A DNA stretch of 64,000 nt from Calditerrivibrio nitroreducens DSM 19672 (GTDB lineage: Bacteria > Chrysiogenota > Deferribacteres > Deferribacterales > Calditerrivibrionaceae). Below, one piece after another: positions 8,648 to 17,464 of this stretch. Under the pieces are notes generated by a model. It did not search any database. It worked only from the letters and a program-made list of their open reading frames with translations, and was not told the origin of the DNA. The DNA lies in the NCBI RefSeq assembly GCF_000183405.1, contig NC_014758.1, positions 2,093,836 to 2,157,835 of the forward strand, written 5' to 3'. Within the stretch, counting starts at the first letter, position 1. Each line of letters begins with the position of its first letter. A program made the translations under genes and the position numbers.

Positions 8648-10379
8648 GTATATCTCCAGGATTACAGTTCCTTATTACAAAAGCAGTATTTTGAACTACT
8701 TCACCACCAATTTCAGGGAAAGCTCTTGTCCCTAAATGAACCATATTGACTATCTGATATTTTTTTAAAATTTTCTTTCTCAACTTTTCATAGCGACTCA
8801 AAAACATCCAGCTTTGCATTGTGATCATTGCTTCGAATCCTCCATCTTTTAAAAATTCAAAGCCCCTTTCAATAAACGCCGCAAATAAATCTGATTTTGA
8901 CTCTGGATAATTATTCTGCAAAAATTTTTTTAAAATATCATTATGAAATCTATTCCCCATATATGGCGGGTTGGCAATCATAGCATCATATTTTTGCCCC
9001 AAAATTTTAGCTATTTTTAAGATCTGATAATATTTTGACGCATATTTTCTGGTAAGATCAAAATCGTCATTTAATTGTTTTGATAATAGATCCAGATAAT
9101 AATCAAGTTTTTCTATATATCTATCTGGTATTGTAATTAATGAACCAAAATTTTTGGCTTCTACAAAAATTGATAATATTTCTTGTAATTCGCCATCTTC
9201 CTCTTTTGATAGCCCTTTTATAAACTCTGTGGAGGTTATAAGATTTTCATCCACTTCCTGTATTTCATAAATATTCAGGTCAAATTTTTGGGATAATACT
9301 TTTGAGCCTCCATATTCCCTTGCTTTCATCATCACAGCAAAACAAGCCAGTTGTACCGCTCTTTTGTCTATATCCAGCCCATAAAGATTTTTCTCAACTA
9401 TATTTCTCACCGCATCAAGATCAGAATACCCCATCTCCCTGTAAATATTCATCAAAATATCAAACACTCTAATCAAAATATGGCCTGATCCACAAGCAGG
9501 GTCTATTATCATCAGGTTTTCTGGATTTAAATTTAAATAAAATTTCTTTTCAACATCTACATCAGACTCTACATAGTATTTCATCCTATCTTTCAATATA
9601 GATTTTGGATACGACTCCATCCAGATACGTCCAACCGAATTTTGTACCAGATAATCCACAATCCATCTCGGTGTAAAAAGCTGTGTGGCTGCTGGTATAT
9701 CTTCTTTTTTGTATGCTTTTTTACTTCCTATTACCTGATCTTTTTTTTCAGAGATATAAAATTGATAAATCCAGCCAATAATCTCAACATCTTTCCAAAA
9801 CTCTGCAGGTAGCCCCTTATCAATATGAGCTATTATTGATTTTGACGATAAAAGCAGATCCGACAGCAACAATTCTGTATAATCATCTATCTCCTCAAAA
9901 ATAAAGGGCATAGCTTTGTTGAGATTATTACAATGAGCAATCAAGAGCTTTTTGTATAATTTTTCATATTCGTTGTTTAGCCTCAGCTGTATTATTTCAT
10001 TTTTATCCAGAATACCTGTCAACTCAGGTGAATTTAATACGTCAGGATACCACTTTTCCGATGATGATTTTACAAAGCGATGACTTATATACCCGTTTTC
10101 TTCCATAAATTTAAGAGCCACAAACCTGTTAAACCACGTATAAGCCACTTCATCTATTAGATTTAAATAGCTATTCTTACCTTTTTTTACAATCCTCTCA
10201 ATCTCTTTCCACTGCTTTCTGGGATATACCCTTTCGTTTACAATTACCTCATTTTTGACTTCTCTATATTCTGTAATCCCCTTCTCACTAAAACCCAACA
10301 AAGCAGCCTTTACTTTTACCTGCTCTACAAATAATTGTCTTGATCTTACAGCAAACTTTTTGATTTCACCTGTGTCCAT
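8640..10379 (-). CDS. pglX: PglX N-terminal half: adenine-specific methyltransferase domain
   Basis: PglX methylates host DNA at BREX sites, marking self. This protein of 579 residues carries motif I DPACGSGH at about 295-302 (IIDPACGSGHILIRVFDI) and the N6-adenine motif NPPY at about 472-475 (MIANPPYMGNRF), plus the PglX-typical TQLFTPRWIVDYLVQNSVGR. It ends at HLGTRAFPEIGGEVVQNTAFVIRN, which in intact PglX continues directly into the target-recognition part. ATG 10379 is preferred over the TTG two codons upstream because AGGGGA precedes it; it starts 2 bp after the brxC stop. The break falls at a domain edge, so catalysis might survive with the C-part supplied in trans. Confidence 0.88.
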   Translation of the reverse strand: MDTGEIKKFAVRSRQLFVEQVKVKAALLGFSEKGITEYREVKNEVIVNERVYPRKQWKEIERIVKKGKNSYLNLIDEVAYTWFNRFVALKFMEENGYISHRFVKSSSEKWYPDVLNSPELTGILDKNEIIQLRLNNEYEKLYKKLLIAHCNNLNKAMPFIFEEIDDYTELLLSDLLLSSKSIIAHIDKGLPAEFWKDVEIIGWIYQFYISEKKDQVIGSKKAYKKEDIPAATQLFTPRWIVDYLVQNSVGRIWMESYPKSILKDRMKYYVESDVDVEKKFYLNLNPENLMIIDPACGSGHILIRVFDILMNIYREMGYSDLDAVRNIVEKNLYGLDIDKRAVQLACFAVMMKAREYGGSKVLSQKFDLNIYEIQEVDENLITSTEFIKGLSKEEDGELQEILSIFVEAKNFGSLITIPDRYIEKLDYYLDLLSKQLNDDFDLTRKYASKYYQILKIAKILGQKYDAMIANPPYMGNRFHNDILKKFLQNNYPESKSDLFAAFIERGFEFLKDGGFEAMITMQSWMFLSRYEKLRKKILKKYQIVNMVHLGTRAFPEIGGEVVQNTAFVIRNCNPGDILE

Positions 10380-10381
10380 GA

Positions 10382-13300
10382 TCAATCCCCTGAAATCTCA
10401 ATTTTTTCATTGTTTTGCAGCTCTTTATATAGCTTTTCCTTTAATTCGTTTACAAAACTATCAATCTCTTCCTTGCTGCTTATAATTTTTGGATAAATGA
10501 TTGATGATATCTTAACACGTTTTGGTGTGTTTTTATCTTTTGGTTTATTCTTTATAATCTCTATGATTTTATCAATTTTTTGGGTAAATGTAGAATGTTT
10601 TGCTATCACATTTTCAATCTTTAATTCATTTTTTATCTGTTCTATCATTTTATCTAAAGGGTCTAATTTTTCATCGATTTTTTCATTGTTTTCCTTAGAA
10701 ATTTGTAATGCATATTCATATCTTTTTCTTATCTCATCGATACAGGCTTCTTTTTTTGATTCTAACTTTTTCTTCAATTCGTTGCTGACATTGTCTATTT
10801 CATTTGCCAGTGCAATAGTTAGATGAAAAGGTGACTCGCTTTTTATGTATTCATTACATTTGCTTAGGAGATCATTGGCTGTCTTGTGATCGTAGTGCAC
10901 TATTCCATCTTTATATGTGTTTATAAATTCCCTTATTTCTTTATATCTATCTATTTGATTAGAGAGGAAGTTTTTAACCTTTCCAAGATATTCTATCCAT
11001 GTGGGTAGATTTTTTTCATTATTTATGATCCCTTTTATTATATCCACTTTATCGCTTTGTTTGGCAATTTTCACCAGCTCCTCTAAATATTCCTCTGCGA
11101 TCACTTTTGGTATAAAATCAGATGACAAACTACCCAGATTGGCTTTGATGTCTTCGACGAGATCATTGATATATTTTTTAAACTGTTTGAGAAAATCATC
11201 TGAATTTTCTTCAGGTATATTATCACTGACTTCCTGAAAAATCTGCTTTGCTTTATTTATTTCATCTTCATTTGCCGTTTGTGGCAATGTAACATAAACT
11301 ACTGATTGATATGATGATTTAGTTATAAGCTCTTCGAGTTTCGAATGAAATTGGCTGGATATTTTTTCGTTTTGATACAATAGGTGTATCTTCTCATTGG
11401 CCACCAGAATTGCAATAACATATTGGATATCCAGCAACTTCCACCCATAGGGTTCTTCTGTGAATCTATCGTATATCTTTTTCAATGTAACATTACCTTC
11501 CAAATGACTAATATCACGAATAAAGTTAATTATCTCATTTTCAGCCGAATCATTAGTGGTAATGTCTATGACTATACTTCTTTTTTTATTCAATGCCTCC
11601 TTTATTTCACTGGCAGTTTTAATCGAATTTTGAGTAATAAGGTACATTTTATGGTAGATATGCCCTACTATTTCATCCAGCTGATCTCTTAAAACATTTC
11701 TAAAGTTTACTGGTTTTAGAAGATTTAGCTTGTTGCCAAGACCAAAGTAGTCAGCATTCTCCAACAAATTTTCGATTATGCTCTTTATCCTTTTTCTCCT
11801 CTCGTCATTTTCTTTCTGAGTATCACGAATAATATTTGAAAATGACTCTTTGGTGGAGACTTGATGCTTTCTTATATACTCATCTGTTTGTAAATAAGCT
11901 TTCAACTCTCTTTCCAGATCATTACTGCTGTTTAACCTGATGACTATTCTTCTCTGCTGACTTTCCATTGCAAGGTTGGAATCGCTCGTTTCATAATAAT
12001 GTTGGGTAACAACCTTGATTTCTAATTTACCATTGCCTTTGGAAATATTATCAACTGTTCTTATTAAGTCGTAGTTGTTGTTGTAATGAGTATATTTATG
12101 TTTTGTGTCCAAATAAATCTCATTAAAAACTATCTCGTAGATAAAATTTGATCTTGCATCAGAATCTATCGGTATTCTCTTTATCTCTTGCCTTATATCT
12201 CTTTCTTCATTTGTCAAGAAATTGTATGTATCGCCACTTTTATTAATAAGTACCTCATGCTCCAATTTTGACAAGCTTTCCTTAATTTTTTCTTTCAATG
12301 ATTGTTTATCCTGGTCTATTTTTTCCAACATTAAAATTACAATATTATCAATATTTGATTTTATTTGCCCAACATAGCGAATTAAAAATAATAATTTAAG
12401 CAGGTTTACATCAAATGAATTTAAGCTACTATTTGTTTCTGCATTTTTGATAGTAAGTAATACGTAGGAATCCATAAAACCTTCAATTGTGTCGTAAAAT
12501 AGATAAAATGGGGATATGTAGCCTAATTCGGAGTCTTTTATATTTTTGCAGGCTTCCTGAAAAGCATTCAACATACTTCTTTCACCATGTGACAGATGCT
12601 TGCCTGCAATCCCCTTGGTACGGATTGCTTCAAAGACTTTTTGTAGCAGCTTAAATTGATAAGGTATAAAAGGGTATGTGTTTATAAAGTCATTTTCATC
12701 TTTATATTTCTCAAAAGTAGCAGTATCAGCTGTAAAAGTAAACTGGTTTTTTAGAATACTCGAGTATTTATCGTAGAGTTTTTTTAGTTCTTCCGCTGCT
12801 TCCACATTCTTGGCCAGAATCCTCTTTTTAATCACCTCATCAGTGTTTGAGCCGGAAAGTGAAAATCTCTTGAACCTTCCTAAGATTTTTGAAAATTCAT
12901 TTTTGCTTGTTTTTGGCAAATCTCCGATTATAGACTCCACGTCCTCCTGTGAAGTGACCACCACCCAAACAGAACCCTTACATTTGACCCCCAACTCTTC
13001 AACTATAGTTTGAAGATTCAACATCTTATTGGTATCCTGTGCTATAAACTGCCCTACCTCATCCACCATAAATAACAGTCTATAGTTATTAGTTTTTAAC
13101 TCTTTATTCTTTTGGTCAACATATTCTTTTACCATCTCAGCAAAATCTGAAATGCTTATCGATTTGAAATAATCTTCTGTTTTGTTATAATAATTTTCTG
13201 CTTCTTCAATTGTCACATTATTACAATAGGCCAGAGCTTCAAAGATCTTTTTCTCATGTAGAGCAAAATTTTTTCTTTCATCGATCCAGTTAAAACCTGT

Positions 13301-13867
13301 CAATTCTTTAAACTTATCTTTAAATTTTTCATAACACCCTTTTTTGTCTAAATTTCTTTCTATCTCAGCTATGAAAGGGAATCTGCCGAAATAACCCAAT
13401 TTGTCGTAAAATACCCTACGAAAAACTTTAGGAATTGATTCTTCACCACCATCAGCAGTATCACTCATGCTATCTATATTAAAAAGTATTACATCTGATG
13501 GTGTTTGATATGCCTTCTTTATATTTGCAGATAATAAAGCATCGTCTTTAACTTTTTCTCGTATGATCTCCCCTGCAGTCAAATTATCACCAATAGTGGG
13601 ATTTTCTATAATATATGCAAGCATTTTTAATAGGTGTGACTTACCAGAACCAAAAAAACCAGAGATCCAGATACCTATTTTATCAGTTTGCATCCCCAAA
13701 GTTTCAACATAATGGGTAAAAAAATCGTCAAGATACTTCTTTATTTCTGAAGTTACTATGTATTCTTCCACTTCCGTCTTAATGATGTTTAGATCATCCT
13801 GGCCAACCTTTACCACTCCATTAATTGGTCTTTCAATATCTTTTTCAAAAATATTCTTTATGATCAT
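10382..13867 (-). CDS. brxC: BREX large ATPase BrxC
   Basis: BrxC (PglY-type) is the large P-loop ATPase of BREX. The 1,161-residue protein begins in the family manner (IIKNIFEKDIERPINGVVKV) and has Walker A at about residues 70-77 (GFFGSGKS, within WISGFFGSGKSHLLKML), a Walker B-like LLFMVDEVGQFIA near residue 280, and long helical, Lys/Glu-rich C-terminal regions. The length matches type I BrxC. Its ATG overlaps the brxB stop by 4 bp (ATGA), and pglX starts 2 bp after its stop, so the three are co-translated. It appears intact. Confidence 0.94.
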   Translation of the reverse strand: MIIKNIFEKDIERPINGVVKVGQDDLNIIKTEVEEYIVTSEIKKYLDDFFTHYVETLGMQTDKIGIWISGFFGSGKSHLLKMLAYIIENPTIGDNLTAGEIIREKVKDDALLSANIKKAYQTPSDVILFNIDSMSDTADGGEESIPKVFRRVFYDKLGYFGRFPFIAEIERNLDKKGCYEKFKDKFKELTGFNWIDERKNFALHEKKIFEALAYCNNVTIEEAENYYNKTEDYFKSISISDFAEMVKEYVDQKNKELKTNNYRLLFMVDEVGQFIAQDTNKMLNLQTIVEELGVKCKGSVWVVVTSQEDVESIIGDLPKTSKNEFSKILGRFKRFSLSGSNTDEVIKKRILAKNVEAAEELKKLYDKYSSILKNQFTFTADTATFEKYKDENDFINTYPFIPYQFKLLQKVFEAIRTKGIAGKHLSHGERSMLNAFQEACKNIKDSELGYISPFYLFYDTIEGFMDSYVLLTIKNAETNSSLNSFDVNLLKLLFLIRYVGQIKSNIDNIVILMLEKIDQDKQSLKEKIKESLSKLEHEVLINKSGDTYNFLTNEERDIRQEIKRIPIDSDARSNFIYEIVFNEIYLDTKHKYTHYNNNYDLIRTVDNISKGNGKLEIKVVTQHYYETSDSNLAMESQQRRIVIRLNSSNDLERELKAYLQTDEYIRKHQVSTKESFSNIIRDTQKENDERRKRIKSIIENLLENADYFGLGNKLNLLKPVNFRNVLRDQLDEIVGHIYHKMYLITQNSIKTASEIKEALNKKRSIVIDITTNDSAENEIINFIRDISHLEGNVTLKKIYDRFTEEPYGWKLLDIQYVIAILVANEKIHLLYQNEKISSQFHSKLEELITKSSYQSVVYVTLPQTANEDEINKAKQIFQEVSDNIPEENSDDFLKQFKKYINDLVEDIKANLGSLSSDFIPKVIAEEYLEELVKIAKQSDKVDIIKGIINNEKNLPTWIEYLGKVKNFLSNQIDRYKEIREFINTYKDGIVHYDHKTANDLLSKCNEYIKSESPFHLTIALANEIDNVSNELKKKLESKKEACIDEIRKRYEYALQISKENNEKIDEKLDPLDKMIEQIKNELKIENVIAKHSTFTQKIDKIIEIIKNKPKDKNTPKRVKISSIIYPKIISSKEEIDSFVNELKEKLYKELQNNEKIEISGD

Positions 13868-14454
13868 TTTAAACTACCCCCACAGATTTTAAATGCTCTA
13901 TAAAAAGCTTTACTTTCAAGACTATTAAACAATATCAATTTCCCCTCTGTTTCATTTACATCAAAAGTACCTGGATACATAACTATGACAACTTTGTTGC
14001 ATACTTTTTCTTGTAATCTATTAATAATCTGATGGATCCTTATTATAGGATAACTATTGCCAATTCCAGTTAATATAAATACATCAGGATTTTTTTCATC
14101 ATTTAGCTGTACTATCTTATTAATAATCAATTCAGGATCTATTATAGATTTTAATCTGGTAAGAAATTTTTCAGGGGATAATTTTTGCTCCATTTCAAAA
14201 ATTTTTTCTAAAAAATCTTTTTCTTGCAAATAACTTATTATAAAATCATAAATATTTACCACTTCTATTCTGTACTTTAATTGGTCAGAATCGGATATGA
14301 TCTTAATGGTCTTTCTTACATCCAGTTCAGCTTCGGGGTCATAATCAAAAATGTAAAAAGGAACTTCATTGGCAATATGTTCCAGTCTGAAATAATTTTC
14401 GTCTTTTAAAATATTTATAAGACAGTTTAGCTTACTTGTAAGATTTGTGCCCAT
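13864..14454 (-). CDS. brxB: BREX protein BrxB
   Basis: A BrxB-like (DUF1788) protein of about 196 residues with the family features FYIFDYDPEAELDVRKTI near the N-terminus and DVFILTGIGNSYPIIRIHQIINRLQ and VVIVMYPGTFD near the C-terminus. Its exact biochemical role in BREX is not settled. The reading frame is also open to TTG at 14466, but ATG 14454 has GGGTGA just upstream and begins 4 bp after the brxA stop. Second gene of the operon, overlapping brxC by 4 bp. Confidence 0.9.
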   Translation of the reverse strand: MGTNLTSKLNCLINILKDENYFRLEHIANEVPFYIFDYDPEAELDVRKTIKIISDSDQLKYRIEVVNIYDFIISYLQEKDFLEKIFEMEQKLSPEKFLTRLKSIIDPELIINKIVQLNDEKNPDVFILTGIGNSYPIIRIHQIINRLQEKVCNKVVIVMYPGTFDVNETEGKLILFNSLESKAFYRAFKICGGSLK

Positions 14455-14458
14455 TTTT

Positions 14459-15028
14459 TCACCCAATATTTGCTAAGATCTCATTTTCATTCATCAAAAG
14501 CCCTTTTAATATTTCTTTCTTATTACTATAGTAACGAATTATATTATCATTTAGCAAAGGCTTTATTATTTTTCTATTTTTCACACTATCTATTATACCT
14601 GCTTGTTCCAATATTTTAAAAGTAACCTGCTTTACCTTTCTGCGTGTATTTTCTGATAATGATTGAATAGATGCCCCCTCTTTACTATTCAAAAATTTAA
14701 AAAAATCACTAACATATAATATAAAATCATAATTTTCCAACTTCACGGATACTACCTCAGTCATAAATTCGAGCATAATTGGATAGGTTTCCAAAATATT
14801 TGCAAACAATAGATGTTTTTTACTCTCAAATGGTAATTCTGTAATTAAATCAATAAAATCTTTGTCCATATAAGATAGTCTTTTTTTAAACTCACCAAAT
14901 ACCCTTTTTATCGTAGAAGGTCTTACTTTTTGAAGATAATTATTAATCAGCACTTCCGTTTCAATATCTTTGTCTGATAAACCTTGCTTTTTAAGCTCGA
15001 TAAGCTTTAATGTTTCTAATACTGGCAT
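14459..15028 (-). CDS. brxA: BREX protein BrxA
   Basis: A BrxA-like (DUF1819) protein, first in the operon. The N-terminal pattern LKLIELKKQGLSDKDIETEVLINNYLQKVRPST matches the winged-helix start of the family, which binds DNA in studied members. From ATG 15028 it has 189 residues and no visible ribosome-binding site. The frame stays open upstream through PLPIALS, which also looks like family sequence, and an ATT codon at 15073-15071 lies 4 bases after a strong AGGGGGTG (15085-15078). The real protein may therefore start there with about 204 residues. The promoter at 15112-15140 would support either start. Confidence 0.85.
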   Translation of the reverse strand: MPVLETLKLIELKKQGLSDKDIETEVLINNYLQKVRPSTIKRVFGEFKKRLSYMDKDFIDLITELPFESKKHLLFANILETYPIMLEFMTEVVSVKLENYDFILYVSDFFKFLNSKEGASIQSLSENTRRKVKQVTFKILEQAGIIDSVKNRKIIKPLLNDNIIRYYSNKKEILKGLLMNENEILANIG

Positions 15029-15111
15029 AGATAATGCAATTGGTAATGGATAGTTTTTTACTTGTTCTTGAATGGCACACCCCCTAATATTACTCCATAT
15101 ATATGTAATAG

Positions 15112-15140
15112 TTTATACACCATATCTGTAAAACTTACAA
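15112..15140 (-). promoter_or_regulatory. Probable sigma-70 promoter of the BREX operon
   Basis: On the minus strand TTGTAA (15140-15135) and TATAAA (15117-15112) are separated by exactly 17 bp. Transcription would start near 15105, about 30 bases before the AGGGGGTG/ATT candidate start of brxA. Confidence 0.55.
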
Positions 15141-15444
15141 CCATTTCTGCATATTTAAAGGATATTTATTCTCTTAAATACCCTCTTATGGCTTCTATTT
15201 TAATAAATAAAAATGTGTAACATAATAATTTGTGTTTTATTAATAGTTCATTTTAATAGAAAAATAGTAAAATTGCAATAATTTTCTGCACTAAATTTTT
15301 AGCACTCCTAAGCCATAAATATGGACAAACAGGTAAATTTTCCCCTACGAATGGCTTAAAGCTTCAAAAAATATAGCGATGATGTTCATTGACATTGTTT
15401 CTATAAAATGTTGACCCATTATAAAATGGTATATTGGGGTGGCT

Positions 15445-15561
15445 ATGTCAGTTTATTATTGCAAATACTGTGGTATGCGTGCTTCTTCGGTTTCAAGTTT
15501 GACTTCGGGTACTTGACCCAGACATCCTAACAAAGGTGGAAGACATGAGCCAGTCCTGTGA
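15445..15561 (+). pseudogene. Small zinc-ribbon-like ORF with an in-frame TGA
   Basis: ATG at 15445 follows GGGGTGG. The reading is MSVYYCKYCGMRASSVSSLTSGT, then TGA at 15514-15516, then PRHPNKGGRHEPVL and a normal TGA. I recall a family of tiny proteins with the pattern YYCKYCG...SSLTSGTCPRHP...KGKHEPAL. In that pattern the interrupted position is a Cys (TGC or TGT), one of the probable zinc ligands. A single base change would give TGA, so a nonsense mutation is the simple reading. Selenocysteine insertion is possible in principle, but no convincing SECIS hairpin is visible downstream. Function of the family unknown. Confidence 0.6.
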
Positions 15562-15839
15562 TTTTTTTATGTTTGGGCAAAATATAATAATTATATAAAA
15601 ATTGCGTGATAAAATATAGTACTATCGATATAAATCAAATATAAAACTTTTTTGGAGTAGAAGGTAGTGTCAACATAATTATGTCATTAACCATCCATAG
15701 TTGAAATTATCTCTAAAATATGCTATAAAATAATTAGCTAAAAAGCTTTGTGATTGACAATTGAATATGTGGGGTCATAGAAGGGATAATAATGCTTGAG
15801 TATGTTCATATCAACTTTGTGAGTCTGATTGGCTCAAGT

Positions 15840-15931
15840 ATTTCGTGTTGATTTTAGAATTTTTATAAGAATTGTGTTTTGCTATATTTATCACCAAGTT
15901 GCGAAAAATAAACCAAAAATCAACACGAAAT
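15840..15931. repeat. 16-bp perfect inverted repeat with 60-bp spacer
   Basis: ATTTCGTGTTGATTTT at 15840-15855 is the exact reverse complement of 15916-15931. The enclosed 60 bp are AT-rich and have no ORF. It may be the ends of a miniature element or a long hairpin upstream of the CRISPR array. Confidence 0.7.
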
Positions 15932-15948
15932 TTATTTTCATTCATTAT

Positions 15949-16038
15949 CAATGAGTTATAAAATTGGCCATAAAAATTGGGGGGTACACCCCCCTCCCCC
16001 CAGGGGGGAACACGAAAATAGGGGTTGCAACTCATTGA
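15949..16038. repeat. Nested palindromes with G6/C6 runs next to the CRISPR array
   Basis: TCAATGAGTT (15949-15958) and AACTCATTGA (16029-16038) form an outer perfect inverted repeat. Inside, GGGGGG-TACA-CCCCCC (15979-15994) and CCCCCC-A-GGGGGG (15996-16008) form alternative GC hairpins. This is striking against the surrounding AT-rich DNA. It ends 26 bp before the first CRISPR repeat. Confidence 0.7.
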
Positions 16039-16064
16039 AAAATGATATATAAAAAAAGGGTGCT

Positions 16065-17406
16065 GTTGGAATCATTGACCTGACTTTAAGGGATTGCGAC
16101 AAAGAACCTATTTTTTTATTCATTACTTTTGCACTTTTGGTTGGAATCATTGACCTGACTTTAAGGGATTGCGACACAGAAAGTGTATTTATCAATACAC
16201 TCCCCGCAAAAATCGTTGGAATCATTGACCTGACTTTAAGGGATTGCGACAGTAAACTAATTCCTCTTTGCTCGCCGTAAATGAAAGGTTGGAATCATTG
16301 ACCTGACTTTAAGGGATTGCGACATGCTTCAAACAGATTTGCTAAGAAACGAGCTTTTTTATGTTGGAATCATTGACCTGACTTTAAGGGATTGCGACTC
16401 CTTCGTGGAAGGATTAACTCCATTTTTCATTTTCGTAGGTTGGAATCATTGACCTGACTTTAAGGGATTGCGACAAAATTCAATAGCCTCTTCGCTCCAT
16501 TTATAAAAACCCCGTTGGAATCATTGACCTGACTTTAAGGGATTGCGACTCAATTCCTCTTTCTCTTCCTCACGCATTATCGTATTACGTTGGAATCATT
16601 GACCTGACTTTAAGGGATTGCGACCAATTTTTTCTGGGGAGGCTTTAACCTTATGATTGTTGGAATCATTGACCTGACTTTAAGGGATTGCGACAGAATT
16701 TATCCGTTCTTAATTCCCAGAGCTTTTGTATTGTTGGAATCATTGACCTGACTTTAAGGGATTGCGACGCCCGTGGGAGAGTACGAAGTCTTGGCTTTGG
16801 AAGGGTTGGAATCATTGACCTGACTTTAAGGGATTGCGACGTGTGTTTTGTAATTTTCCCACAATTTCTTGTGGGTTGGAATCATTGACCTGACTTTAAG
16901 GGATTGCGACCAATGGAGGGGGAGCCAGACTTTATCTCCCTCCACTTCGAAGTTGGAATCATTGACCTGACTTTAAGGGATTGCGACCCAGGGCTGCCCT
17001 TATATAACCCTCAGGGAGCTCCCGCTGTTGGAATCATTGACCTGACTTTAAGGGATTGCGACTATTTTATTTTATTTTTATCTTCCTTCAAACTCCTCAA
17101 TGTTGGAATCATTGACCTGACTTTAAGGGATTGCGACGCTTGCAAGCTTGTATTTTGCATAACATTTGCCATCTCGTTGGAATCATTGACCTGACTTTAA
17201 GGGATTGCGACCTTACAAAATTGTTGTTACTGAAACCAAGTTTTTTAGGTTGGAATCATTGACCTGACTTTAAGGGATTGCGACCTATCTATCAACTTAA
17301 CTGCTTCATCGCCGTAATGTTTGTTGGAATCATTGACCTGACTTTGCGCAAGCAAGGAGCAGAAACATCGGGCTAATATAATCCCGATGTTTTTAGGGAT
17401 TGCGAC
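16065..17406 (+). CRISPR. CRISPR array: 17 intact 36-bp repeats, 17 spacers, interrupted 18th repeat
   Basis: Repeats start at 16065, 16140, 16215, 16288, 16363, 16439, 16514, 16589, 16659, 16733, 16805, 16875, 16952, 17027, 17102, 17176 and 17249. All 17 are identical by eye, beginning GTTGGAATCATTGACC and ending TTAAGGGATTGCGAC. Spacers are 34-41 bp and all differ. The 18th repeat (17323) is broken after 23 bases by a 49-bp insert and resumes at 17395-17406. The GGGATTGCGAC end resembles the GGGATTGAAAC end of many type I/III repeats, and the damaged repeat is at the right, so the leader is probably on the left and transcription rightward. No cas genes occur in the window, so effectors must be supplied in trans or lost. 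Confidence 0.97.
17346..17394 (+). terminator. 49-bp terminator-like insert inside the last CRISPR repeat
   Basis: The insert contains AAACATCGGG and CCCGATGTTT, a perfect 10-bp stem around the loop CTAATATAAT, followed by a run of T. It would work as an intrinsic terminator for rightward array transcription. It splits the last repeat between CTGACTTT and AGGGATTGCGAC. Confidence 0.65.
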
Positions 17407-17415
17407 TGTATTATC

Positions 17416-17444
17416 GTAGAGACGCCCAACTTGGGCGTCTCTAC
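17416..17444. repeat. Perfect 14-bp palindrome (GTAGAGACGCCCAA)
   Basis: GTAGAGACGCCCAA, a single C, then TTGGGCGTCTCTAC. Palindromes of the GTAGAGACGC...GCGTCTCTAC form are common dispersed elements in bacteria. It lies 10 bp after the CRISPR array. Confidence 0.7.
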
Positions 17445-17464
17445 AGTCAGAATCACTGCCTACC

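Larger units (their letters stand above)
15141..16064. other. Non-coding region between BREX promoter and CRISPR array
   Basis: Very AT-rich and without an intact gene. It holds an 8-bp inverted repeat (TAAGCCAT near 15308 with ATGGCTTA near 15345), the broken zinc-ribbon ORF at 15445-15561, a 16-bp inverted repeat and a GC-rich palindrome cluster (listed separately), then about 25 bases of A-rich sequence before the first CRISPR repeat. The right part probably includes the CRISPR leader. No cas gene or fragment was recognised. Confidence 0.6.

Noticed and set aside
10497-13013. Plus-strand open frames opposite brxC
   Set aside because: Antisense shadows; brxC on the minus strand is full length with family motifs.
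15514-15561. Selenocysteine insertion (SECIS) hairpin after the in-frame TGA
   Set aside because: Only a 3-bp stem around AACAA can be drawn; no stable hairpin at the required distance, so the feature is listed as a pseudogene.
15754-15785. TTGACA in the CRISPR upstream region as a leader promoter
   Set aside because: No convincing -10 at 16-18 bp and about 300 bp from the first repeat.
15979-16008. G-quadruplex
   Set aside because: The G runs are separated by C runs that pair with them, so hairpins are a better explanation.
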